21,823 bases of DNA, taken from a virus. The DNA lies in IMG/VR virus record IMGVR_UViG_3300027522_000046, positions 1-21,823 of that record, one strand, 5' to 3'. The notes below the pieces were generated by a model that was not told where the DNA came from, did not search any database, and worked only from the letters and a program-made list of their open reading frames with translations. Below, in pieces: positions 6,601-13,578 of this stretch (its first letter is position 1; every line of letters begins with the position of its first letter). A program made the position numbers and the translations under genes.

Positions 6601-8457
6601 ATGACTATTTTTTATGAGCACCCTACGTTAGGGACAATGGAGTTTCCTAATGGTACTCCAAGAGAAGTAATGGTCAATAAAGTAGTGGAGAGGGAAGCAG
6701 CGGAAGGTAAGCAATACGGAAACTTTGAAACTTTTGGTGATCAAGCAGGGCGTTCGTTCACTTCAAGTATCCGAGGGATTAAAGATTTTGCAGGAGTGCA
6801 GAAAACTCCTAGACAAGAGAAAGCTGATCAAGTAGCTGAGTATCGTTCTAGGATACAGATGGAACAGAACCCAGTATCTTCTGTTCTTGGTATGCTTGGC
6901 GGTGGTATTCTTGATCCTATTACTATACCTGCGTTTGCTCTCAAGCCTCTTACATTCGCTTCTAAGGTAGGTACATATGCTTCTAGGGGCGCTGCCCAAG
7001 GATTCTTTGGAGGCGCTCTAGAGCCAGTGTATGAGCAGTATGGAGACTCCACTGTAGCTAATATGTTTGCAGGTACTGTGTTAGGAAGTGGCTTAGGTGC
7101 TGGTATTGGTAAGCTTTTAACCAAGTCTACAGACAAGGTAGCTAAAGCAGTAGATGAAGTAGACTCAAGTGCTCCTGTAAAGACAGAGTCAGTAAATATA
7201 GAGCAAATATTTAATGCTCCTGTGCGTACTGTTGAACAGTCTAATGCTAAGATACTGAAAGAACTAGAGTTAGAAGCTAAGGGTGCTCCTTCTAAAGAAG
7301 ACGTAGCTACTCTTAACCAAACTTTAAAGCTTGAGAAAGATAAGTCGTTTAAGCTAGGTAATATTCTTGCAAAACTTCAGGGATCTGGTTCTAAACCAAC
7401 TCTAGGTAATCGTAATGCTTCTAGGGTTATGGAAGCTAGGGCCGTTGAGTCTAATGCTAAGATTAAAAAGTTAGAGCTTGATCTAGCTTCAGCTACTACT
7501 TTAAGAAAAGCAGTTACTAATCTTGAGAATGCAAAGCTAGGTAAATTCAGTAAGATAGAAGGGTATGCTGATAGGCTGAAACAATCTTCTGTTCCACTAC
7601 CTCGTACTCCTATAGCACAAGCTGTGCAAGGACAACCACCTGCCCCTCCTTCTATACTTAGCAGCAAACCTTCTCTAGCTAGGAAGCTAGGCTTAGGACT
7701 TGACACTCCTAGATTCTTAGATAGGAATGATACAGCAGGTGCTCAAAGAGTTAACCAAGATCCATTTGTCCGTCAACAGTTTATGCCTCGTAGTAAAGAA
7801 GACAGTACTCGTAGGGTAGTTCAAGGTAAGGTTAGTGGGGATAATAAGGAAACAATAGTACCTATCAAACTATCTTCCTCTTCTAAAGAAGCTATTGATA
7901 ATGTAAATCGTAAGGTGAATAAAGGAGAAGAGATTACTCCTGATGATTTTGATAAGTATGACAAGGCTAAGAGAGAGCAGACTACCCTTGATGAGTACTC
8001 TGATACTGTGGCTCAGATTGCACGTAGTCGTGGGTTGGATACTTATGCGGCTAGGTTCGGTTCATCAGGAAGGTATACATTTGAGAACATTGAAAAGAGT
8101 GCTAGTAAATTCTTAAAGGACGAGGACATTGATAACCTTGATGACATGGTTAGGTATATATTAGCCAACCCTGAGAAGATATTCAATGCCGCTGAGTTGA
8201 CAGGTATGAGAGATTTATTATCTGAAGTAGATCAGAAGTTACTAGATTTTAGTATGCTTACTAAACACACTGATGGTATGTCAGACGCTGAGATAGCTCT
8301 ACTGCATAATGATATTGATGTGTTCTATGGTATACAGGCATGGTTCAAAGGACAAGGAAGTAAAGTTGCTGGTGTAATGACAGCTCGTAAAAAATTGCAG
8401 CAAGATATAGCGAACAATCGTGAGATTAAGCAGTTGTTTGCAGGAGTGGAATGTTAA
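6601..8457 (+). CDS. Large internal virion / ejection-type protein, first of two
   Basis: The 618-residue product begins MTIFYEHPTLGTMEFPNGTP, a short N-terminal module also found in other large phage virion proteins. At about residues 95-175 lie Gly/Ala-rich membrane-active helices (VSSVLGMLGGGILDPITIPA, GTVLGSGLGAGIGKLL). After these come long Lys/Glu/Leu coiled-coil stretches (about 190-340), a Pro-rich linker (about 345-365) and another charged helical part. This mixture of amphipathic, membrane-prone and coiled-coil segments is typical of podoviral ejection proteins that build a channel across the periplasm. GGAGG lies four bases before ATG. The end overlaps the next gene by seven bases. 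With its neighbour it totals 1339 residues, close to the 1318 of T7 gp16. I see no lytic transglycosylase motif. Confidence 0.55.
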   Translation: MTIFYEHPTLGTMEFPNGTPREVMVNKVVEREAAEGKQYGNFETFGDQAGRSFTSSIRGIKDFAGVQKTPRQEKADQVAEYRSRIQMEQNPVSSVLGMLGGGILDPITIPAFALKPLTFASKVGTYASRGAAQGFFGGALEPVYEQYGDSTVANMFAGTVLGSGLGAGIGKLLTKSTDKVAKAVDEVDSSAPVKTESVNIEQIFNAPVRTVEQSNAKILKELELEAKGAPSKEDVATLNQTLKLEKDKSFKLGNILAKLQGSGSKPTLGNRNASRVMEARAVESNAKIKKLELDLASATTLRKAVTNLENAKLGKFSKIEGYADRLKQSSVPLPRTPIAQAVQGQPPAPPSILSSKPSLARKLGLGLDTPRFLDRNDTAGAQRVNQDPFVRQQFMPRSKEDSTRRVVQGKVSGDNKETIVPIKLSSSSKEAIDNVNRKVNKGEEITPDDFDKYDKAKREQTTLDEYSDTVAQIARSRGLDTYAARFGSSGRYTFENIEKSASKFLKDEDIDNLDDMVRYILANPEKIFNAAELTGMRDLLSEVDQKLLDFSMLTKHTDGMSDAEIALLHNDIDVFYGIQAWFKGQGSKVAGVMTARKKLQQDIANNREIKQLFAGVEC

Positions 8458-10616
8458 TGTCAAAGTTAAGCCCTAAGTGTAGAGTTGCCGTAAACACTAA
8501 TTCTTTAAATGCAGGAGTTATAAGTAACTTAACTCCCCAGCAGCAGAAGAATTGGATGGACGCGCACCTCGCTCGTAAGGATAATAAGGTAAGTGCGTTT
8601 GACGTAGCACTGGACGTAGCTATTAACTCAATGCTCTCAGGTATGGGTACGCCATTAGTCAACATGATTTCTATTGCTCTTCAGCAGACTCTTAAGAATG
8701 CTAATGAGACTATTGGATTTGCATTAGACAGTATAGGTTTAACCAACGGAGGCAGAGAGTGGAGGCAGGTTAAGGCGATGTGGGATGCATCTCTCGAAGG
8801 CTTCAGTGCTGACCTTCTATACTTCCGTGAAGGATTTGGAAAAGGATATTCACTGGATCAAGAGACTGTAAGACGATCTCTACAAATGGACAAGGCTGAG
8901 TGGGATGATTATGTTAAGACTACACTCAAGATAGATGACACTGCTAAGTTAACTAATGACGAGGTAAATGATCTACTGAATGACATGCAGGATTACATGC
9001 ATAACTCCATTGGTCGTACTCGTGTAGGTGGTACTAAGATTGAAGGGGCTGTGCGTTTCCCTACTAAGCTTATCGTAGGTATAGACGAGTATGGTAAGTC
9101 TAGGTATCGTAGGCAGAGCCTATACCAAGCAGCCTCTAAGTATGCTTCTGAAGATAGTAAGCTAGGTATGGGTTCTTACGATGAGCTTTATAAAGATTAT
9201 AAGGGTCAGTTATTTAGTAAGGAATCCCCTACTACTCAGTGGGATGCTCGTCTTAAAGCTTTTGTAGCTGCTCGTAATACTGACAGGGTCAACGCAGGAC
9301 ATAAGGGAGTTGGCGATGATTTAGATGTACTGAGGAAAAGTAATGAGATGGTTTCATGGGTGAGGGATGATGCTTTGTTTAATGCTTTTCAGCAGAAGCT
9401 TGAAGGTATTCCCCTTAAGGCACAGAAGCTTAGGCATGAGTACCCAGCCTTTACTTTGTTTGCTCCATTCATTAAGACTCCTTGGAATATTATTAAAGAA
9501 GGTTACAATTATATTCCAATAGTCCCTGCTCTACACATCAGGAAGATAAATAAGGAAGGACTAGGGGATGCACTACTAGATTTCCGTACTTCTGTAATAC
9601 CTATGCATGGCCCTTCACGGAAGATGACAACAGCAGAGCTACTGCCTCGTCAGGTTATTGGAGCTTCTGTCTTTGCTATGGTAGGCACTATGTATCAAGA
9701 AGATAACCTTACTGGTAGTCTACCTCGTACCGCTTCTGAGAGGCAGCGTTGGAAGGACACAGGCAAGAAGCCATACTCAATTAAGATTGGGGATACTTGG
9801 ATGGAGTATAATCGTATAGAACCTTTAGCCACTCCTCTTGCTATGGCTGCTGATCTATTTGATTTCACTAAAGATTATTTGGATGATGATGACATCAACA
9901 CTGAGGAAGGGATGGAGTTGGTTCAGGATATGTTGTATGCTGTTAAGAGCAACTTAACCTCTAAGACATTCCTAGAAGGCTTCCACGCTTTAACGGAAGT
10001 GATTATTGATCCTAACATAGATACTGGTTCAGCTCTTCTAGAGACAGCGGCTCGTCCCTTTACACCAGCTATTACAGCCAACATAGCTAAGGCTATGGAC
10101 ACGTATGAGAGACAAACTGAGTCTGTTCTAGAAAGACTTCAGGCTCGTATACCTATCTTTCGTGAGCAGTTGCCTAAGAAGTATGGTGTGTATGGTGGCC
10201 CTCAAGAAACTGATATTACCAAAGCTTTACTTAATATAGGGTTCTCTTCTGAAGATAATCTATCTCCTTTACAGAAACATATTACTGATATTGAGTGGAA
10301 CAAGGGAGGGATTGTTAATAAGTTCCAAGGTGTTAAACTTTCTAGTGAGGACGTTGCAGAGCTTAGAGAAATCAATGCTCAGGTGTTAACTCCTATACTA
10401 GAAGCTGTCATTAAAGAACCAGAGTATCAAGCTCTTTCTGATTCTAAGAAGAAAAAGATATTAGATAGTAGGGTACGTAAGGCTCGTCTAAGAGTGGGTA
10501 AGCAGTTTGCTTATAAACTAAAGCAGAAAGATCCAGAGTTTGCTAGGAAGTGGCTGTCTGCTTGGTATAGGAAGCAAGGTCTTGGTGATGTGATGCCTGA
10601 TAATTTGAAGGACTAG
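8451..10616 (+). CDS. Large internal virion / ejection-type protein, second of two
   Basis: The 721-residue product is mostly helical. Its central part (about 335-445) has the line FTLFAPFIKTPWNIIKEGYN, then VIGASVFAMVGTMYQ, then MEYNRIEPLATPLAMAADLF. I recall this set from large structural proteins of marine podoviruses that are annotated as internal or hypothetical virion proteins. The C-terminus is strongly basic (SKKKKILDSRVRKARLRVGK), as expected for a protein packed against DNA. AGGAG lies five bases before the ATG at 8451; a second in-frame ATG at 8457 overlaps the previous stop. It is the last gene of the + strand module and ends just before the terminator. The function is inferred from position, size and composition. 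Confidence 0.55.
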   Translation: MLMSKLSPKCRVAVNTNSLNAGVISNLTPQQQKNWMDAHLARKDNKVSAFDVALDVAINSMLSGMGTPLVNMISIALQQTLKNANETIGFALDSIGLTNGGREWRQVKAMWDASLEGFSADLLYFREGFGKGYSLDQETVRRSLQMDKAEWDDYVKTTLKIDDTAKLTNDEVNDLLNDMQDYMHNSIGRTRVGGTKIEGAVRFPTKLIVGIDEYGKSRYRRQSLYQAASKYASEDSKLGMGSYDELYKDYKGQLFSKESPTTQWDARLKAFVAARNTDRVNAGHKGVGDDLDVLRKSNEMVSWVRDDALFNAFQQKLEGIPLKAQKLRHEYPAFTLFAPFIKTPWNIIKEGYNYIPIVPALHIRKINKEGLGDALLDFRTSVIPMHGPSRKMTTAELLPRQVIGASVFAMVGTMYQEDNLTGSLPRTASERQRWKDTGKKPYSIKIGDTWMEYNRIEPLATPLAMAADLFDFTKDYLDDDDINTEEGMELVQDMLYAVKSNLTSKTFLEGFHALTEVIIDPNIDTGSALLETAARPFTPAITANIAKAMDTYERQTESVLERLQARIPIFREQLPKKYGVYGGPQETDITKALLNIGFSSEDNLSPLQKHITDIEWNKGGIVNKFQGVKLSSEDVAELREINAQVLTPILEAVIKEPEYQALSDSKKKKILDSRVRKARLRVGKQFAYKLKQKDPEFARKWLSAWYRKQGLGDVMPDNLKD

Positions 10617-10623
10617 AAACAAA

Positions 10624-10652
10624 GAAGGGGACTTAATTGTCCCCTTTATTTT
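10624..10652. terminator. Bidirectional intrinsic terminator between converging modules
   Basis: An eight-pair perfect stem AAGGGGAC (10625-10632) / GTCCCCTT (10639-10646) with a six-base loop is followed on the + strand by TTATTTTG, and on the - strand by TTCTTTGTTT. It lies eight bases past the last + strand gene and 22 bases past the last - strand gene, so it can stop transcription from both sides. Confidence 0.9.
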
Positions 10653-10660
10653 GCCTTGAA

Positions 10661-10673
10661 TTTCCCTAGGAAA
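10661..10673. repeat. Dispersed palindrome, copy 2
   Basis: The + strand reads TTTCCCTAGGAAA, so the - strand has the TTTCCTAGGGAAA form. It touches the stop codon (10674-10676) of the zinc-ribbon gene and lies between that gene and the bidirectional terminator. Confidence 0.85.
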
Positions 10674-10820
10674 CTATAACAAACTCTTCTGCCCTTCCTC
10701 TAAGTACCAATCAAACTCTATGTGACAATCCACACATGCTTTCTTATTGATACTTGTGAAGGTGAGTAGGTCTTTGTTCCCACATTGAGGACACTCTTTG
10801 GTAGTTACTTTCTCACTCAT
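10674..10820 (-). CDS. Small zinc-ribbon protein
   Basis: The 48-residue product has two CxxC pairs (CPQCG at residues 10-14 and CVDC at 29-32) joined by a short beta-prone segment (DLLTFTSINKKA), a classical zinc ribbon. An acidic/aromatic tail follows (HIEFDWYLEEGQKSLL). Very similar mini-proteins ('CPkCGs...stFtSin.kaC.dCg..w.W.L.eGq.pl') are, as I recall, common among T7-like marine phages beside DUF3310. Function is unknown; DNA, RNA or protein binding are all possible. GGAG lies five bases before ATG. The start overlaps the stop of the DUF3310 gene by eight bases. It is the last gene of the replication operon. Confidence 0.8.
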   Translation of the reverse strand: MSEKVTTKECPQCGNKDLLTFTSINKKACVDCHIEFDWYLEEGQKSLL

Positions 10821-11151
10821 GATTCTCCATCCAATCTTCTATCATCATATCGATACAGTGCTTTGCCTTAGCTAAGTCCTGTAATGGTGTACCCTTATCT
10901 TGATAACGAGTTACGTACTTAATAGCTGTATGCTGTAGTGCATTCAACTCATTAGCCATAGAGTATTCCATAGGCTGTATCTTAAGCTTAGAGTAGTGGT
11001 CACCTCCTACCTGAGTAGCTTTAGCAGAACCTAGGAATGGTTCATGTTCATCAGGTGTATTGGCCTCCCCTTGTGAGAAGATATTCCTTGACCATATTTC
11101 GTCTTCGTTTATGTACTGGGGGTTTATGAAGGTGGGTTCAACCTTATTCAT
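10813..11151 (-). CDS. DUF3310 protein (T7 gp1.7-like, nucleotide-kinase-related)
   Basis: The 112-residue product has a variable N-terminal half (1-45) and a C-terminal DUF3310 domain: VGGDHYSKLKIQPMEY, then HTAIKYVTRYQDKG, then DLAKAKHCIDMMIE. The signature 'GGdHY.....qPie......l....g.aiKYv.Ry..Kg...DL.KA..yl' is diagnostic. In T7 the domain occurs in gp1.7, reported as a nucleotide kinase acting on dGMP/dTMP, so a role in phage nucleotide supply is possible, although many DUF3310 proteins are shorter and untested. It sits in the replication operon between two very small genes and overlaps both by eight bases. AGAGGAT precedes the start. Confidence 0.85.
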   Translation of the reverse strand: MNKVEPTFINPQYINEDEIWSRNIFSQGEANTPDEHEPFLGSAKATQVGGDHYSKLKIQPMEYSMANELNALQHTAIKYVTRYQDKGTPLQDLAKAKHCIDMMIEDWMENHE

Positions 11152-11314
11152 AACTTCTATCCTCTAACTGTTCTTCTAGTTCTGAGAACTTATTAATAAT
11201 AATATCCTCATTCCTATTCACTAAGGTTGCACTGTCAAGCTGTAACAACTCAATGAGCATGACTTCATCCAACGCTTGTAAATGTACTTTCAACTCTTCG
11301 AGTGTCATTGGCAT
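11144..11314 (-). CDS. Small acidic protein overlapping the phosphoesterase gene
   Basis: The 56-residue product (MPMTLEELKVHLQALDEVMLIELLQL..., ending EDRSYE) is acidic and helical. The pattern 'MTLEeLkehL..lDEvtLlElLdi.se.lv.rf.d.ie.....l' is familiar to me from short genes of marine podoviruses, with no known role. AAGGA lies six bases before the ATG at 11314; an in-frame ATG at 11308 is an alternative. The first 50 bases lie inside the end of the phosphoesterase gene in another frame, and the stop overlaps the DUF3310 start by eight bases. Both overlaps and the ribosome binding site argue that it is translated. Confidence 0.75.
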   Translation of the reverse strand: MPMTLEELKVHLQALDEVMLIELLQLDSATLVNRNEDIIINKFSELEEQLEDRSYE

Positions 11315-12062
11315 ATCGTTTCCTTAAATAGTTCATACTAACTGGCATCTCGTCAAAGCTTCCATCCTTTACATCATTCATTACCCACAGTCCACGCCAT
11401 GATCCATTGGTCTGAGGTGTCAAGTACTCTTCATCGTGTTGGTAGTAGATACCAGCAAAGAGTCCTGTCATATTCAAACCATCAGCCCTACGTGCATAGG
11501 CTATGTCCCTGTCTTGAACATGCCCCATCACACAGCTCATGTGCTTCTTAGTGAGTAGCATCTTAGCAGAGGATACTGGTCTACCCATGACACCTGATGT
11601 AAAGTAATGGCAGTACGCTACACCATCAACAACAATGGGGTCTAAGAACTGCTTAACTTCCCAGCCTTGCAGGTTGAAATCATCGTAGCTAATTAACCCA
11701 TCAAGTTTAGGATCATTCTCAGTGGCTCTGTTGATTCGGTTCTCATGGTTACCCATTAAGAATATCATTCTAGGATTCCACTGCTTCTTCTTGTTACGAG
11801 TGAGCCGCCATTGCTCCTGCAGGATAGGCTTCATGAGAGCAGCCATAGCCTCATTACCAGACTCTACGTCCTTAGTGTACCGCCTACCTTCAAAGCTCTT
11901 CTTACCTACATCATAGGAGCTTAGGGAGGACATATCCCAGTGATCCCCTAAGTGTATAATAACATCAGGCTTAGTGTCAGCAGCAAACTTACCTGCCCAC
12001 TCTAAGTGATCATAACTTGTGTCGGGTTTGACCTGCGTATCAGGTATGATTAAATGTTTCAT
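11265..12062 (-). CDS. Calcineurin-like metallophosphoesterase
   Basis: The 265-residue product has the ordered metal-binding motifs of this superfamily: D8 in IIPDTQ, GDHWD (D40 and D43), GNHE (residues 104-107) and GH at 180-181, with H152 in CHYF as a further candidate ligand. Enzymes of the family hydrolyse phosphodiester or phosphomonoester bonds with two metal ions. Phage members include nucleases and protein phosphatases, so the substrate is open; position in a replication operon favours a nucleic-acid substrate. The start overlaps the HNH gene stop by ATGA, so translation is probably coupled. The last 50 bases are shared with the following small gene. Length is normal for phage members. 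Confidence 0.85.
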   Translation of the reverse strand: MKHLIIPDTQVKPDTSYDHLEWAGKFAADTKPDVIIHLGDHWDMSSLSSYDVGKKSFEGRRYTKDVESGNEAMAALMKPILQEQWRLTRNKKKQWNPRMIFLMGNHENRINRATENDPKLDGLISYDDFNLQGWEVKQFLDPIVVDGVAYCHYFTSGVMGRPVSSAKMLLTKKHMSCVMGHVQDRDIAYARRADGLNMTGLFAGIYYQHDEEYLTPQTNGSWRGLWVMNDVKDGSFDEMPVSMNYLRKRYANDTRRVESTFTSVG

Positions 12063-12460
12063 TTAGTATTCCTTCTAGTTAAGGTTCTAACTTCACGTTC
12101 ATCACGAGTCTTAATGCCATGACATACCCAGCACAAGACTTGATAACCATCTTCTTCTAGGAACATACGGTTTATGTATGTGTCCCAATCTACAAAGCCC
12201 ACTGCTGGGTCAACAACAGGATCGATGTGATCCACTGCAGCGTTGTTTCTCCTACGACCTTTTCCAACAGGTGGAAGAGTAGCAGGGCCAATGACCCCAC
12301 AGCAAGCACAAAGATAGCGCCCTGTAGAAACTCTAGCAGATTTCTTAACATCAGTCTTCACTCCCCACTTACCATGTGCTCCACGTAAAGCGGAGGTTAT
12401 GAAGGACTTATGTCTAGCTTCTGTCCAGCGTCCGTTGTTACGGGTCTTGGTGGTTGCCAT
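12059..12460 (-). CDS. HNH endonuclease
   Basis: The 133-residue product begins with a basic helical part (TEARHKSFITSALR) that I recall as constant in a family of T7-like phage HNH proteins. A first zinc site follows (CACC at 51-54), then the catalytic VDHIDPVVDP (D77, H78) and a second zinc site CWVCH (110-114). The order C-C / DH / C-C-H is that of zinc-stabilised HNH nucleases. It lies between the exonuclease and phosphoesterase genes, a place where such genes are stable in these phages, so a role in host DNA degradation, recombination or packaging is more likely than homing. The first 64 bases are inside the exonuclease gene in another frame. The start is kept because the N-terminal motif is family-like. 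Confidence 0.85.
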   Translation of the reverse strand: MATTKTRNNGRWTEARHKSFITSALRGAHGKWGVKTDVKKSARVSTGRYLCACCGVIGPATLPPVGKGRRRNNAAVDHIDPVVDPAVGFVDWDTYINRMFLEEDGYQVLCWVCHGIKTRDEREVRTLTRRNTK

Positions 12461-13128
12461 AGTTCATCATCCTGTCTACGTAAGTATAAGAGAATCCCAT
12501 TCTCAATGGCTCTCTCTTCACTACCTAGTTTATCAACACATATATTATACATTTCAAGCTCAGTCTTACCAGCCAGTAACTTACCAGCTTTAACAGGGCC
12601 AATGCCAGCAACACCTATGATGTTGTCAACCTTGTCACCTTCTAAGAATTGCTTATAGAAATTAAGTAAGCCTTCTTCTTCCGTAATATAATATTTAATC
12701 TTCTTAACAAAGTTATAATGCCAGCCTTTAAACTGGTCAAAGTCTTTATCTAAAGATATGGCGATAGCTTTATCACCTTCCTGTGTTGCACGTATTGCTA
12801 TCCTATCATCTGTCTCTTCACCACTAGTCACAATAGCACCGAGTTCTTCTACAAAGAAATCCCTCAGTGCTTGGAGGTGTATAGGCTTTTCCATACCATC
12901 ACGATTACCTTTGTAGGGTACAGTGACAGCGTGATCATTCCTAAAGTTACCTTTGCCTGTAATGTAATACTCAACTGTATGAGTAGCATCATCTGAATCC
13001 ATTACTAGATCCTCAATGATAGTATTCACATAGTTGAGCAGTGTCTTACAAGCGACCTGTTGTGACTCGTTGTTGCAAGCGAAACCTATGCGATAGCAAA
13101 AGATGTCTGCATCAACGAGTAAGATCAT
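12397..13128 (-). CDS. 5'-3' exonuclease (T7 gp6 / FEN-like)
   Basis: The 243-residue product has the acidic active-site set of the FEN superfamily: D6 and D8 in LLVDAD, EETDD (104-108), LDKDFD (126-131), and D165/D168 in GDKVDNI. It also has the helix-hairpin-like DNA-binding segment GVAGIGPVKAGKLL (172-185). A basic arch region with YKGNR lies at about 72-76. Such enzymes remove RNA primers and degrade host DNA 5' to 3'. The length is close to but shorter than T7 gp6 (300 residues). The ATG overlaps the SSB gene stop by ATGA, and the 3' end is shared for 64 bases with the HNH gene. All key residues are present, so I expect an active enzyme. Confidence 0.92.
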   Translation of the reverse strand: MILLVDADIFCYRIGFACNNESQQVACKTLLNYVNTIIEDLVMDSDDATHTVEYYITGKGNFRNDHAVTVPYKGNRDGMEKPIHLQALRDFFVEELGAIVTSGEETDDRIAIRATQEGDKAIAISLDKDFDQFKGWHYNFVKKIKYYITEEEGLLNFYKQFLEGDKVDNIIGVAGIGPVKAGKLLAGKTELEMYNICVDKLGSEERAIENGILLYLRRQDDELWQPPRPVTTDAGQKLDISPS

Positions 13129-13532
13129 AGCTCTGGAATATCCTCAAAGCTAGTAGCAGCAGACTCGTAACGAACCAAGTCATTCACTCGTGCTTTGGAT
13201 ATGCCTAAGCTAACACCTGTCTTACCTTTAAAGTTGTAGTCAAAAGGTTTAACAATGAAGGTACACTTAGATCCATTACCTACAGATTCAGTCATCTTGA
13301 AACCCATATCATCCTCTACATGAGGTGGATACTTAGACGACTTAGCTGTGACAAAGTAACCTCGGTCATCACCTTTGTTCTTAACTGATACACCCATACC
13401 TTCTAGGCGATCAACTTGTTCTTCTGATAGTTCACTAAGATCTACCTGATACTTGTCTGACATTTCATTCTTCTCTAGGAATGAGAACCAGAAAGCAGTG
13501 GCTTCGATTTTAAGTGGGTTATGATTTTGCAT
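13125..13532 (-). CDS. Single-stranded DNA-binding protein (T7 gp2.5-like)
   Basis: The 135-residue product starts MQNHNPLKIEATAFWFSFLE and continues with KYQVDLSELSEEQVDRLEGMGV, a GNGSKCTFIVKPFDYNFKGKTG segment (86-106, here split by me at the domain core) and an acidic end (SFEDIPEL). The order of these blocks matches short gp2.5-like OB-fold proteins of marine T7-like phages. The acidic tail would contact the polymerase and helicase, as in T7. It is shorter than T7 gp2.5 (232 residues), with a reduced loop region. AAAGGA lies seven bases before ATG. The gene lies between polymerase and exonuclease, as expected for a replisome partner. Confidence 0.85.
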   Translation of the reverse strand: MQNHNPLKIEATAFWFSFLEKNEMSDKYQVDLSELSEEQVDRLEGMGVSVKNKGDDRGYFVTAKSSKYPPHVEDDMGFKMTESVGNGSKCTFIVKPFDYNFKGKTGVSLGISKARVNDLVRYESAATSFEDIPEL

Positions 13533-13578
13533 GGATTTTTCCTTTGTTTAAACATTATCACTAGACCTATGTGCAAAG

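Noticed and set aside
8388-8457. Possible -1 frameshift joining the 6601 and 8451 genes, suggested by an A-run (8389-8394) and the correct frame relation.
   Set aside because: In the frame of the second gene a TGA stop lies at 8421-8423, after the A-run, and the run is not a canonical X XXY YYZ site because a T precedes it. The second gene has its own AGGAG and ATG.
12059-12460. HNH protein as a homing endonuclease (mobile element).
   Set aside because: It does not interrupt a gene or intron, is coupled to both neighbours by overlaps, and resembles a family that I recall as a stable part of T7-like replication modules.
12397-12658. Two + strand reading frames opposite the exonuclease gene.
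   Set aside because: They are shadows of a strongly supported - strand enzyme gene, with no ribosome binding site and no family-like sequence.
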